Below, piece by piece: positions 1 through 8,108 of a stretch of 39,893 bases of DNA. A program made the position numbers and the translations under genes. Location of the stretch: the NCBI GenBank assembly GCA_045597645.1, contig JAZLKM010000044.1:1-39893 (forward strand), read 5' to 3'. How positions within the stretch are numbered: the first letter of the stretch is position 1; every line of letters begins with the position of its first letter. The DNA comes from JAKSSE01 sp045597645. Its GTDB lineage: Bacteria > Bacillota > Clostridia > Lachnospirales > Lachnospiraceae. A model generated the notes under the pieces. The model did no database searches. It had not been told where the DNA came from and saw only the letters and a list, made by a program, of their open reading frames with translations.

Positions 1-189
1 GTCAAGCCTTGAAAATCTACAAGCCCCCAAAAGCTGGATGAATTAAGAAGCCACATCTCAGACAACTGGAGACCGGGCGCGCAGCATCTCGAAATAAGAA
101 TCACCACGCAAATCACCGAATTCAGGCTCTGAGTGCCATGGGAGGAGCGGAATGCACACCCATTGGCGTAATAAGACTAAATGGGCAAA
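1..189. other. Window edge, no gene recognised
   Basis: This stretch lies beyond the rho terminator and reaches the window edge. I find no supported coding frame, no RNA gene and no clear promoter. A long minus-strand open frame runs through it into rho in another frame, but it has low-complexity Ser/Thr/Pro composition typical of an antisense shadow. Confidence 0.4.
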
Positions 190-217
190 TAAAAAAGCCC
201 CCAGACGACTGGAGGCT
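190..217 (-). terminator. Intrinsic terminator of rho
   Basis: Read on the minus strand, AGCCTCCAG pairs with CTGGGGGCT around a TCGT loop (9 bp including one T-G pair) and is followed by six T. It begins 16 bases after the rho stop codon, so it most simply ends the rho transcript. Confidence 0.85.
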
Positions 218-232
218 CGGGGTGTTGTGTGG

Positions 233-1702
233 TTAGGGGCGACGTTTCTTGATGAGCTCGATGAAGTCGCGGTTGTTGCGCGTGTGGGCGAACATGTTGA
301 TGATGTTCTCGACGGCTTCCTCTTTGCGCATGCCGTTGATGCCGCGGCGCATGATTTCGATGGCCTCCATTTCGTGGGAGTCGAGGAGGAGGTCTTCGCG
401 TCTGGTGCCGGAGCCAGTGATGTCAATGGCAGGGAAGACACGCTTTTCTGAGAGCTTGCGGTCAAGAACGAGCTCCATGTTGCCGGTGCCCTTGAATTCC
501 TCGTATACGACGTCGTCCATCTTAGAGCCGGTGTCGACAAGAGCAGTGGCGAGAATGGTAAGGCTGCCACCTTCGCGCATGTTGCGGGCTGCACCGAAGA
601 AACGCTTAGGCATGTGAAGCGCAGCCGGGTCCAGACCTCCGGAGAGGGTGCGTCCACTCGGCGGAACGGTGAGGTTGTAGGCTCTGGCGAGACGAGTGAT
701 GGAGTCAAGGAGAATCATGACGTCCTTTTTGTGCTCAACAAGTCTCTTGGCGCGCTCGATGACCATTTCAGAGACACGCTTGTGGTGCTCTGGGAGTTCG
801 TCGAAGGTAGAGTAGATGATCTCTACATTTTCACCGCGAATGGCTTCCTTAATATCAGTAACCTCCTCAGGACGCTCGTCGATGAGCAGGATGATGAGGT
901 GCATGTTAGGATATGTGCTGGTGACAGAGCGGGCAATCTCCTTGAGTAAGGTGGTCTTGCCGGCTTTGGGCTGAGACACAATCATGCCACGCTGGCCTTT
1001 GCCGATGGGAGATACCAGGTCGACAATGCGCATTGCAACAGAAGAGCCGGGCTTTTCCAACTTGATGCGCTCATTTGGGAAAATAGGGGTGAGGTTCTCA
1101 AACGGAGTGCGTTTGGTGGCCTCCTCAACGGTATATCCGTTGATGGTATCAATTTGCTGAAGCGGCTGGAACTTTTCTCTCTCGCCCTTGGGCTTAGCTT
1201 TTCCAATTATAATATCGCCGGTCTTGAGACCGATTTTCCTGATAAAAGCGGGAGCAACATAAATGTCGCCATCGCCAGGAAGGAAGTTGTCACAGCGGAT
1301 GAATCCAAAACCATCGGACATGACTTCAAGAATGCCTGAGCAGGCAACTAACTGAGGCTCCTCTGGTGCGGCTGGAGCTTCGTAAGCCGTAGATGGCTCT
1401 GCAACATGGTCGGTATTAGCCTTTGTTTCTTCAGAGACTTCGGTATCAGCAGGCTTCTCTGCGCGCTTAGGTCTAGAAATGCGCTGTGGCTTCGCTTGGC
1501 TTTGCACTGAGGCTTCTTTGGCGGCAGCTTCCTTTGCGGCAGCCTCCTTTGCAGCGGCCTCCTTCGCAGCTAGTTCGTCATCTAATGCACACATTGCATC
1601 GATGATCTCAGCTTTTTTCATTGTTGATGTGCCTTTAATCCCTCTGGATTTTGCAATGGCACGTAAATCAACAACAGCTAAAGTTTCGTATTTTTCTCTC
1701 AT
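233..1702 (-). CDS. rho: Transcription termination factor Rho
   Basis: Hexameric RNA-dependent ATPase that releases RNA polymerase from untranslated transcripts. The 489-residue protein starts with a Rho-N/SAP-like segment (about 1-42), continues through an Ala/Lys/Glu helical linker (about 43-65) and a charged region, then an OB-fold RNA-binding domain (about 122-190, DGFGFIR motif) and the RecA-like ATPase. Walker A is QPKAGKTT (about 244-251) and Walker B VMILLD (about 328-333), and the C-terminal part carries the conserved PPSGRTLSGG and GTGNMELVLDR stretches. The frame is open 23 codons further upstream, but I chose the ATG at 1702 because AAAGGAGAAG lies just before it and the Rho-N domain begins there. 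It is transcribed divergently from rpmE and has its own terminator. Confidence 0.97.
   Translation of the reverse strand: MREKYETLAVVDLRAIAKSRGIKGTSTMKKAEIIDAMCALDDELAAKEAAAKEAAAKEAAAKEASVQSQAKPQRISRPKRAEKPADTEVSEETKANTDHVAEPSTAYEAPAAPEEPQLVACSGILEVMSDGFGFIRCDNFLPGDGDIYVAPAFIRKIGLKTGDIIIGKAKPKGEREKFQPLQQIDTINGYTVEEATKRTPFENLTPIFPNERIKLEKPGSSVAMRIVDLVSPIGKGQRGMIVSQPKAGKTTLLKEIARSVTSTYPNMHLIILLIDERPEEVTDIKEAIRGENVEIIYSTFDELPEHHKRVSEMVIERAKRLVEHKKDVMILLDSITRLARAYNLTVPPSGRTLSGGLDPAALHMPKRFFGAARNMREGGSLTILATALVDTGSKMDDVVYEEFKGTGNMELVLDRKLSEKRVFPAIDITGSGTRREDLLLDSHEMEAIEIMRRGINGMRKEEAVENIINMFAHTRNNRDFIELIKKRRP
1511..1570 (-). repeat. Tandem 15-base repeat encoding AAAKE units in Rho
   Basis: About four imperfect 15-base units encode repeated Ala-Ala-Ala-Lys-Glu, a motif that forms a stiff alpha helix. 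It links the Rho N-terminal segment to the rest of the protein. The units differ at third codon positions (GCC/GCT/GCA, AAA/AAG), so it is not a recent perfect expansion, though its copy number could still vary between strains. Confidence 0.75.
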
Positions 1703-1818
1703 ATAATACTTCTCCTTTGGGAAATTATGTCTGAATGACATGAATTTGTTCGACAAATGTATATATACCACATTTTGTGAAAAAAATCTATTACAAGATG
1801 AGAAATTTGAAAAAACAA

Positions 1819-1847
1819 TTGCAATATCAATGTTCGTATGCTATATT
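1819..1847 (+). promoter_or_regulatory. Candidate sigma-A promoter of rpmE
   Basis: TTGCAA (1819-1824) and TATATT (1842-1847) are spaced by exactly 17 bases, which places a start near 1854, about 80 bases before the rpmE start codon. Both hexamers are near-consensus. I see no comparably good promoter for the divergent rho gene. Confidence 0.6.
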
Positions 1848-1856
1848 AGTCAAGCT

Positions 1857-1915
1857 GTTTATCAGCATAACATTACGTGTCCTTTCCCTGTGGCGCATAG
1901 CTTGGGAAGGTAAAC
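1857..1915 (+). promoter_or_regulatory. Candidate structured leader of rpmE mRNA
   Basis: In the predicted 5' untranslated region GTTTA (1857-1861) can pair with TAAAC (1911-1915), enclosing a second helix between CCTTTCCC (1881-1888) and GGGAAGG (1904-1910), with one bulged T. The outer stem starts almost at the predicted 5' end and the fold finishes just before the Shine-Dalgarno site. Ribosomal-protein genes are often controlled by the protein binding its own leader, so an L31-responsive leader is a reasonable inference. I did not match it to a known RNA family. Confidence 0.4.
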
Positions 1916-1933
1916 TACGAGAGAGGTGAAATT

Positions 1934-2143
1934 ATGAGAGAAGGAATCCATCCGGATTATTATCAGGCAACCGTTACTTGCAACTGTGGCAACACTTTCG
2001 TTACAGGTTCTACCAAGGAGAATATCCACGTAGAAATCTGCTCTAAGTGCCATCCGTTCTACACTGGTCAGCAGAAGGCTACCCAGGCACGTGGACGTAT
2101 TGACAAGTTCAACAAGAAGTACGGTATTACTGCAGAGAACTAG
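1934..2143 (+). CDS. rpmE: 50S ribosomal protein L31 (zinc-binding form)
   Basis: A component of the large ribosomal subunit at the intersubunit bridge. The 69-residue protein has the type A zinc signature: a CNC pair near residue 16 and a CSKC pair near residue 36. The zinc-free paralogue used in zinc starvation lacks these cysteines. The start is preceded by GAGAGGTGA. It is divergent from rho, has its own promoter and leader candidates, and ends in a strong terminator, so it is probably monocistronic. Confidence 0.96.
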   Translation: MREGIHPDYYQATVTCNCGNTFVTGSTKENIHVEICSKCHPFYTGQQKATQARGRIDKFNKKYGITAEN

Positions 2144-2155
2144 ATTAGACTTATT

Positions 2156-2215
2156 AAAGAGGTTGGGCCTAGTGCGTAGCTTGTTTTGCTACGCATAGAC
2201 TCAACCTCTTTTATA
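2156..2215 (+). terminator. Intrinsic terminator of rpmE
   Basis: A long two-part stem: AAAGAGGTTG pairs with CAACCTCTTT, with an inner helix GTGCGTAGC/GCTACGCAT, followed by TTTTATATTATT. It begins 13 bases after the rpmE stop. Confidence 0.88.
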
Positions 2216-2284
2216 TTATTTAAGCGAGATGGCGGCTTGGGCCGATTGACATATATGTGCGCAAAGCGCAGTCTGGAGACGCAA

Positions 2285-3232
2285 ATGAAGTATTCAGGTA
2301 TTGGTGGTCAGGCAGTAATGGAAGGCGTAATGATGAAGAGCAACGATCATTATGCTGTTGCAGTGCGAAAGCCTGACGGAGAGATAGAAATAAAAAAAGA
2401 AAAGGTTGACGGGGCATTCGGGAGCAGTACCGTTCGCAAGATTCCTATTGTCAGAGGCGTTGTTGCATTTTTCGAGTCACTTATTCTTGGAATGAGGACA
2501 CTCACCTACTCAGCTTCGTTTTTTGAGGATGAGGAGGAGAAAAAGCCTGTCACCGAGGAAGAAAAGAAAAAGCAGGCTCGCAAGGAAAAAGGCGAGATGG
2601 CCGGAACGATTATGCTGTCAGTAGTAATCGCAGTTGCTGTATTTGTAATGCTGCCGTATGGATTGTCTATTTTGCTCGAAAAGCTAACAACAGAGCACTG
2701 GATTATTGCTCTGGCAGAGGGAATTTTAAGGCTTGTCATTTTCGTCGCATACATACTTGCGATTTCTAAAATGGATGAAATAAATCGCACCTTCATGTAC
2801 CACGGAGCAGAGCATAAGTGCATTAACTGCATTGAGTCCGGCTTGGAGCTCAATGTAGACAATGTAAGAAAAAGCTCACGGAAGCATAAAAGATGCGGTA
2901 CCAGCTTTTTGCTTTATGTTCTGGTTCTAACCATCCTGCTGTTTATGTTCATCGATGTGGATAATAGACTTCTGCAGATGGGGCTGAGGCTTCTGCTTAT
3001 TCCGGTCATTGCCGGTATATCGTATGAATTTATCAGGCTTGCCGGTCGCAATGACAACTGGTTCATCAATGTTCTCAGCCAACCGGGGCTTTTGCTTCAG
3101 AGGCTTACTACTAAGGAACCGGACGATGCAATGATTGAGGTTGGAATTGCCAGCGTCGAGGCAGTGTTTGACTGGAAAGCTTATGTTGCAGAAAATTTTT
3201 CAGTATCTGCTGTTAGTAGTGACGATAACTGA
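2285..3232 (+). CDS. DUF1385 membrane protein (YqhQ family)
   Basis: A 315-residue member of the DUF1385 family, to which Bacillus subtilis YqhQ belongs; the molecular function is not established. It opens with the family signature GGQAVMEGVMM, has a Lys/Glu-rich hydrophilic stretch near residues 90-110, and three or four membrane-spanning segments (about 115-135, 145-165, 215-235, 245-265). The conserved YHGAEHKCINCIE motif with its His and Cys residues lies between the second and third segments and could bind metal. I chose the ATG at 2285, with GGAG six bases upstream, over an upstream in-frame start whose extra residues are not family-like. It lies directly before prmC and prfA, as in many Clostridia. 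Confidence 0.9.
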   Translation: MKYSGIGGQAVMEGVMMKSNDHYAVAVRKPDGEIEIKKEKVDGAFGSSTVRKIPIVRGVVAFFESLILGMRTLTYSASFFEDEEEKKPVTEEEKKKQARKEKGEMAGTIMLSVVIAVAVFVMLPYGLSILLEKLTTEHWIIALAEGILRLVIFVAYILAISKMDEINRTFMYHGAEHKCINCIESGLELNVDNVRKSSRKHKRCGTSFLLYVLVLTILLFMFIDVDNRLLQMGLRLLLIPVIAGISYEFIRLAGRNDNWFINVLSQPGLLLQRLTTKEPDDAMIEVGIASVEAVFDWKAYVAENFSVSAVSSDDN

Positions 3233-3314
3233 ATGGAAGGACAGCAATTCCGGTGACACAAGTTCATGGCGCAAGTGATACATGAGTGTAGCGATATAAT
3301 TATCAGAAATTAAA

Positions 3315-4148
3315 ATGGATTTTAACAAACTGCTAAAAGGCGGCGAATTAGCGCTTGCAGAAAACGAAATAGAGAATCCTTCGGATGATGCATGGTATCT
3401 GTTATCTCATGTGACGGGGTTTGACCGCACCAAGTATTACATGCATTCGCAGGAGGAAGCGCCTGATAAGCAGTGTGCTGATTATATGGCTTTGATATCC
3501 AAAAGAGCAGAGCATATTCCTCTTCAATATATTATTGGAAGTACGGAATTCTATGGACTGCCCTTTGAGGTTGATGAGAATGTGCTGATTCCAAGACAGG
3601 ATACAGAGACCCTAGTGGAAGAAGCACTTAAGGTTACAAAGGATGGAGACCGAGTGCTGGATTTATGTACAGGAAGCGGTTGCGTCCTGCTTACCATTAT
3701 GTGTAATAGAGATGGAATTGATGGCACCGGCGTAGACATATCAGATGGAGCTCTTTCGATTGCAAGAAGGAATGCTGATAATCTAAAGCAAAATCCTAAA
3801 TGGATTTGCACGGATCTATTTGAGAATGTTGAGGGGCTGTATAATTCGATAACAGCTAATCCGCCATACATCGAGACGGAAGTGATATCAGGTCTTATGC
3901 CTGAGGTTAAGGATTTTGAGCCGATGACCGCTCTGGATGGTGGTTTCGATGGACTTGACCTTTATCCCAGGCTTATAAATGGCGCAAAGGAGCGTCTTTT
4001 TCCGGGTGGGAGCCTTTTGGTTGAAATAGGATACAACCAAGGCGAAGCGGTGAAAAAGTTGTTCGAGGAAGCCGGATTTGAACAAGTAGAAGTAATTAAG
4101 GACCTGCCAGGGCAGGACCGAGTTGTGAAAGGAATATATAATGTTTGA
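3315..4148 (+). CDS. prmC: Peptide chain release factor N5-glutamine methyltransferase
   Basis: Uses S-adenosylmethionine to methylate the glutamine of the GGQ loop in release factors, which raises peptide-release activity. The 277-residue protein has the helical N-terminal release-factor-binding domain, the IPRQDTE motif, the SAM-binding LDLCTGSG motif (about 115) and the catalytic NPPY motif (about 183). Its substrate, RF1, is encoded by the next gene and the two frames overlap by 8 bases, which suggests translational coupling. The start is unusual: there is no clear Shine-Dalgarno, but a perfect TATAAT sits at 3295-3300. Confidence 0.95.
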   Translation: MDFNKLLKGGELALAENEIENPSDDAWYLLSHVTGFDRTKYYMHSQEEAPDKQCADYMALISKRAEHIPLQYIIGSTEFYGLPFEVDENVLIPRQDTETLVEEALKVTKDGDRVLDLCTGSGCVLLTIMCNRDGIDGTGVDISDGALSIARRNADNLKQNPKWICTDLFENVEGLYNSITANPPYIETEVISGLMPEVKDFEPMTALDGGFDGLDLYPRLINGAKERLFPGGSLLVEIGYNQGEAVKKLFEEAGFEQVEVIKDLPGQDRVVKGIYNV

Positions 4149-5214
4149 TAAGTTAGAGGATTTGCTTGCACACTATCAGGAACTTATGAATATTTTGTCA
4201 GAGCCTGATGTCGCAAGTGATTCAAAGAGATTTTCGGCTCTTATGAAGGAGCAAAGTGATCTGCTTCCTATTGTTACTGCGTATGAAAAGTATAAAGCAG
4301 GCAAGCAGAATATAGAGGATGCTCTTGAGATGATAGAAATGGAGAGCGATCCTGAGATGAAGGAAATGGCCAGAGAGGAATTGGCTGAGTCCAAGGCTGA
4401 GGTGGAGCAGCTTGAGCAGGAGCTTAAGGTGCTGCTTCTTCCGAAGGATCCTAATGACGACAAGAACGTTATCGTAGAGATTCGTGCAGGTGCAGGCGGA
4501 GATGAGGCTGCGCTTTTTGCTGCTGAAATCTACCGTATGTATGTACACTACGCAGAGACCTGTCATTGGAAGATTGAGACCATGGAAATGGAAGAAATCG
4601 GTATTGGAGGTATGAAGTCAGTAAACTTTATGCTTTCGGGCAATGGCGTATATTCTCGAATGAAGTATGAATCGGGCGTACACCGTGTACAGCGTGTACC
4701 GGAGACTGAGTCTGGTGGTCGTATCCACACATCTACAATTACTGTTGCAGTAATGCCTGAGGCAGATGAAATTGACGTTCAGATAGATGAGAAGGATATC
4801 AGAATCGACGTAATGCGTGCGTCAGGTAACGGTGGACAGTGCGTCAACACCACTGACTCTGCAGTTCGTCTTACCCATATGCCGACAGGAATAGTTATCT
4901 ACTCACAGACTGAGAAGTCTCAGCTGCAGAATAAGAACAAGGCATTCGCACTTTTGCGCGCTAAGCTGTATGATATCGAGCTTCAGAAGAAGATGGAGTC
5001 TGAGTCGGCAGCAAGACTTAGCCAGATTGGTACGGGAGATCGCTCTGAAAAAATCAGAACCTATAACTTCCCGCAGGGGCGCGTGACTGATCACCGCATT
5101 AACCTTACCTTGTACAAGCTTGACAAGATAATGAATGGTGATATTCAGGAGATTATCGACGCCTGCATCACTGCAGACCAGGCTGCCAAGCTTAGCCGCA
5201 TGCAGTCAGAGTAA
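4141..5214 (+). CDS. prfA: Peptide chain release factor 1
   Basis: Class I release factor that reads UAA and UAG stop codons and triggers hydrolysis of peptidyl-tRNA. At 357 residues it has normal RF1 length. The stop-codon-reading loop is RVPETESGGRIHTS, the P-x-T form of RF1 rather than the SPF of RF2. The catalytic GGQ is in GNGGQCVNTTDSAVR (about 230), the glutamine that PrmC methylates. AAAGGA lies eight bases before the ATG, inside the prmC 3' end. Confidence 0.97.
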   Translation: MFDKLEDLLAHYQELMNILSEPDVASDSKRFSALMKEQSDLLPIVTAYEKYKAGKQNIEDALEMIEMESDPEMKEMAREELAESKAEVEQLEQELKVLLLPKDPNDDKNVIVEIRAGAGGDEAALFAAEIYRMYVHYAETCHWKIETMEMEEIGIGGMKSVNFMLSGNGVYSRMKYESGVHRVQRVPETESGGRIHTSTITVAVMPEADEIDVQIDEKDIRIDVMRASGNGGQCVNTTDSAVRLTHMPTGIVIYSQTEKSQLQNKNKAFALLRAKLYDIELQKKMESESAARLSQIGTGDRSEKIRTYNFPQGRVTDHRINLTLYKLDKIMNGDIQEIIDACITADQAAKLSRMQSE

Positions 5215-5252
5215 TTAACTGATAGGTGTAGAGATTAAGACAATTTAGTACT

Positions 5253-6296
5253 ATGATTAGCAATTTTATAAAAAAGAATATTAAGGGTATAGGCGTGTGC
5301 CTGCTTATAGCGGTGCCAGCGTGGTTTTTGGGAAAGGCATTTCCGATTATAGGCGGTGCAGTTATAGCTATTCTGGCAGGAATGGTTGTGAATATTTTCC
5401 TCAAAGATAAGTCGTCACTGGACGCGGGGATAAAATTCACATCGAAGAAAATATTGCAGTGGGCAGTGGTATTGCTGGGCTTTGGACTCAATTTAAATGT
5501 AATACTTCAGACTGGAAAACAGTCACTGCCAATAATTGTTTCGACTATTACTACATCCCTGGTTATTGCGTTCGTGCTCTGTAAGCTTATGCATATACCA
5601 GGAAAAATATCCACGCTTGTGGGAGTAGGATCTTCGATTTGTGGAGGGTCTGCCATAGCAGCTACGGCACCAGTTATTGATGCTGATGACGAAGAGGTGG
5701 CTCAGGCTATATCTGTCATCTTTTTCTTTAATGTGCTTGCGGCATTGATTTTTCCGACGCTTGGAAAATTGATAGGCTTTGATACCATGTCAGGTGAGGC
5801 TTTTGGAATATTTGCAGGTACTGCGGTTAATGATACATCCTCGGTTACAGCCTGCGCTTCCACATGGGATAGTATGTGGGGACTCGGCAGCGATACTCTT
5901 GATACTGCAGTTACAGTTAAGCTCACGAGGACGCTGGCGATTATTCCTATTACTTTAGTGCTTGCACTGGTTAGGACTCGCAAAGAGAAAAAGAGTGGAG
6001 GCGAAGGCAGCAAGGTGAGCATAAAGAAGATATTTCCATTCTTCATTCTTTATTTCATTGCAGCGTCAGTAATAACCACAATAGCACTTGCACTGGGAGC
6101 TAGCCCGGCAGTGTTTGCGCCGGTCAAGACCTTAAGTAAGTTTTTCATCGTTCTGGCGATGGCTGCAATTGGGCTAAATACAGATATAGTGAAGCTGATT
6201 AAGACAGGAGGCAAGCCTTTGGTAATGGGCTTTTGCTGCTGGATTGGCATAGCATCTGTAAGCCTTTTGCTTCAGCATGTTATGGGATTGTTTTAA
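5253..6296 (+). CDS. YeiH-family putative anion (sulfate) exporter
   Basis: A 347-residue integral membrane protein of the YeiH/UPF0324 family, often annotated as putative sulfate exporter, although the transported substrate is not well proven. About ten hydrophobic segments span the sequence. Family landmarks are GSSICGGSAIAATAPVI (about 126-142) and the GTAVNDTSSVTA stretch (about 190-201), in re-entrant-loop-like regions. It follows prfA by 38 bases with no terminator between and ends at a shared bidirectional terminator. The Shine-Dalgarno site is weak. It lies beside the pyrimidine cluster but is separated from it by the opposing regulator gene. Confidence 0.85.
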   Translation: MISNFIKKNIKGIGVCLLIAVPAWFLGKAFPIIGGAVIAILAGMVVNIFLKDKSSLDAGIKFTSKKILQWAVVLLGFGLNLNVILQTGKQSLPIIVSTITTSLVIAFVLCKLMHIPGKISTLVGVGSSICGGSAIAATAPVIDADDEEVAQAISVIFFFNVLAALIFPTLGKLIGFDTMSGEAFGIFAGTAVNDTSSVTACASTWDSMWGLGSDTLDTAVTVKLTRTLAIIPITLVLALVRTRKEKKSGGEGSKVSIKKIFPFFILYFIAASVITTIALALGASPAVFAPVKTLSKFFIVLAMAAIGLNTDIVKLIKTGGKPLVMGFCCWIGIASVSLLLQHVMGLF

Positions 6297-6310
6297 TATT
6301 TAATTGTGAA

Positions 6311-6346
6311 ATAAAACTAGCAGGGTACAGCCCTGCTAGTTTTTTA
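6311..6346. terminator. Bidirectional terminator between convergent genes
   Basis: AAAACTAGCAGGG (6313-6325) and CCCTGCTAGTTTT (6331-6343) form a perfect 13-bp stem with a five-base loop, with T runs on both strands. It serves the YeiH-type gene on plus and the PucR-type gene on minus. Confidence 0.92.
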
Positions 6347-7906
6347 TTACTTGCTTTGCTCTATAATGCGCATACATAGCTCGATAAGCAACAAGTCCTC
6401 ATGTGATGATATAGAGAAATCGCATAATTCTTCTATTTTTTCGAGTCGATATAGGAATGATTGTCGGTGTAAATGGGTCTCTCTTGAGGCTAGGCTAACA
6501 TTATAATTGCACTCGCAGTAAGTCTTTAAGGTGTTCATAAAATCTGTGTTTTTTGCTGAGTCATATTTTATTAGAGGCATAAGCTTGTTTTCAGCGAAAG
6601 ATAGACAGGCAGTGTCGTTGCGGACAGATAACAGCATCCTTTTTAATATAGAGACTTGGTAGCAGCTCCTGGTAATCTTTCCTTCTGAGAGGATGCACGA
6701 GTCAAGAGCCTTTAGGGCATTGGAGTAGCCTTTATCAAGCTCAGAAATAGAGTATGCCTGTGCATCATAGCCCCAAAGAAATTGCAAAGAAGGTACAGTG
6801 GAGTGAAGAGCTCGTTCTAATTCTGTGATAAAGTCATTGGCTACATTCTGAAACAGTTTATTGTCCTTACACTCTAGAAAAATCAGAAGCTGCTTCTGAT
6901 TTTGAGTGGTCATTACAGCTAAATCTAGGCGACTAGTTATCTCCGCAATTAGCTCTGAAATGACGGATTTGGTAGAGTGATGCAGGTAGTCAAAATTAGA
7001 GCTATAATTTTCGAAATCTATATTTCCGATTAGACAGGCGTATGAGAGATTGGTGGGAATATTTAGCTTAATGGCCATTTGCTCAATCTCATCGTGGGTT
7101 TCAAAGTCATTTTGGACTAGTTTCCATACAAATTCTTCCTTTGCCTTCATCTTTGCGGATAGGTTAGTGTGTTCTCTGTCGAACCACAATGCCAATGGTA
7201 CGGTTATATATTGAATAAATGAAGATTCGTTTATTTTTTCGGCGTAGATAGCAGAATCTATTATCAGGTATCCGTATATTTTTTCGAATGAAGATATGAC
7301 GATTCTAGCTAAGTCAGTTTGGCGACTCTCTAGATACCCGTAGGGAGACAGCGCCCTAATCCTTGCGTTTCTGCCAACGGGATTATGGTTGTAATCAAGT
7401 ATTAATACATCACTTTGGATTTTTTCTGAAAGCAATTGTGCGGCGTCGTCAAGAGTTTTTCCCTGAATAAACAAATGTAATAAATCATTTTGCACTTGTT
7501 CCATTAAGCTATGGGAGAGTGCTTCGTTCTCCCATATGAGCTTAATAGTTTCTTCAACGACTTTTGAAAATAAAACATCCCAATTGGCAGTTATTACAGG
7601 AAATCGGATGGCATTTATCTCTGGGATTATAGACTCTAATATTTTGTGGTTGTTGCGAGGATGCGCAATAACAAGCGCGGATGCCCCTGCGTTTTTCAAA
7701 TCTTTTATGAATTGAAGAAGAGAATAAGGGTTGTCTCTCACAGAGATGGCGGTGGAGAGAATGATTTCATTGTGGCGGACAAATGACTCGACGGGTGGCT
7801 CGAGCGTAGATATATATTCTACTGGAATTTCAGATATCGCTATATCATCTGTTAACAGTTTAAAGTTTGCAGTCAATGGTTGTGATAAGAAATTTTCTAA
7901 TGTCAT
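6347..7906 (-). CDS. PucR-family transcriptional regulator
   Basis: A 519-residue regulator of the PucR/CdaR type. The N-terminal segment matches the purine-catabolism regulatory domain (about 1-120), a central region fits the GGDEF-like/sensor linker of this family, and the C-terminal 60 residues match the PucR-type helix-turn-helix (LKTYCECNYNVSLASRETHLHRQSFLYRLEKIEE). Members usually activate nearby nitrogen-source catabolic operons in response to a pathway metabolite. It is divergent from the pyrimidine cluster, with 202 bases between, which makes it the obvious local regulator. AGAGGAGCAGT precedes the ATG. The ligand cannot be told from sequence. Confidence 0.88.
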   Translation of the reverse strand: MTLENFLSQPLTANFKLLTDDIAISEIPVEYISTLEPPVESFVRHNEIILSTAISVRDNPYSLLQFIKDLKNAGASALVIAHPRNNHKILESIIPEINAIRFPVITANWDVLFSKVVEETIKLIWENEALSHSLMEQVQNDLLHLFIQGKTLDDAAQLLSEKIQSDVLILDYNHNPVGRNARIRALSPYGYLESRQTDLARIVISSFEKIYGYLIIDSAIYAEKINESSFIQYITVPLALWFDREHTNLSAKMKAKEEFVWKLVQNDFETHDEIEQMAIKLNIPTNLSYACLIGNIDFENYSSNFDYLHHSTKSVISELIAEITSRLDLAVMTTQNQKQLLIFLECKDNKLFQNVANDFITELERALHSTVPSLQFLWGYDAQAYSISELDKGYSNALKALDSCILSEGKITRSCYQVSILKRMLLSVRNDTACLSFAENKLMPLIKYDSAKNTDFMNTLKTYCECNYNVSLASRETHLHRQSFLYRLEKIEELCDFSISSHEDLLLIELCMRIIEQSK

Positions 7907-7947
7907 ACTGCTCCTCTTACAAAGTGACTAATAAACAAAACAATAAT

Positions 7948-7962
7948 CATACAATGTGTATG
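7948..7962. promoter_or_regulatory. Palindromic candidate operator (PucR site)
   Basis: CATACA-ATG-TGTATG is a perfect 6+6 inverted repeat ending one base before the -35 hexamer of the candidate operon promoter. Its position, between a divergent regulator and its presumed target, fits an activator or repressor site. The match to PucR is an inference; the sequence does not resemble the B. subtilis PucR box as I remember it. Confidence 0.45.
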
Positions 7963-7991
7963 TTGAATGAACTCCGGCTAGAGTTTATCAT
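7963..7991 (+). promoter_or_regulatory. Candidate promoter of the pyrimidine catabolic cluster
   Basis: TTGAAT (7963-7968) and TATCAT (7986-7991) are spaced by 17 bases, giving a start near 7998 and a leader of about 110 bases. The -10 box is imperfect, consistent with an activated promoter. Confidence 0.5.
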
Positions 7992-8028
7992 AAAGCCCAA
8001 CAAAAGGAAATAGGGATATAAAGATAAC

Positions 8029-8066
8029 AAAGGCGTTATGTACATGACAGTACGTAACGCCTTTTT
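8029..8066 (+). terminator. Terminator-like hairpin in the leader of the pyrimidine operon
   Basis: AAAGGCGTTATGTAC (8029-8043) pairs with GTACGTAACGCCTTT (8050-8064), 15 bp with one G-T pair, around a six-base loop; the T run is short (five T, three of them in the stem). No plus-strand gene precedes it, because the upstream gene is divergent, so it lies in the 5' leader of the gene at 8109 and looks like an attenuator. A second TAACGC at 8082-8087 could compete for the 5' arm. A short frame, MYMTVRNAFLY (8038-8073), crosses the hairpin and might be a leader peptide. Confidence 0.6.
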
Positions 8067-8108
8067 GTACTAAAAAAAGCCTAACGCAAATATAAGGAGG
8101 TATTAGCT

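Noticed and set aside
152..451. Plus-strand open frame opposite rho
   Set aside because: Antisense shadow of the Rho coding sequence, crossing the terminator.
58..708. Long minus-strand open frame over the rho 3' end
   Set aside because: It lies in another frame of rho on the same strand and is Ser/Thr/Pro-rich with no domain; the Rho frame is unmistakable.
2246..2274. Perfect TTGACA before the DUF1385 gene
   Set aside because: No acceptable -10 box lies 16-18 bases downstream (the sequence there is CAGTCT), so I did not call a promoter.
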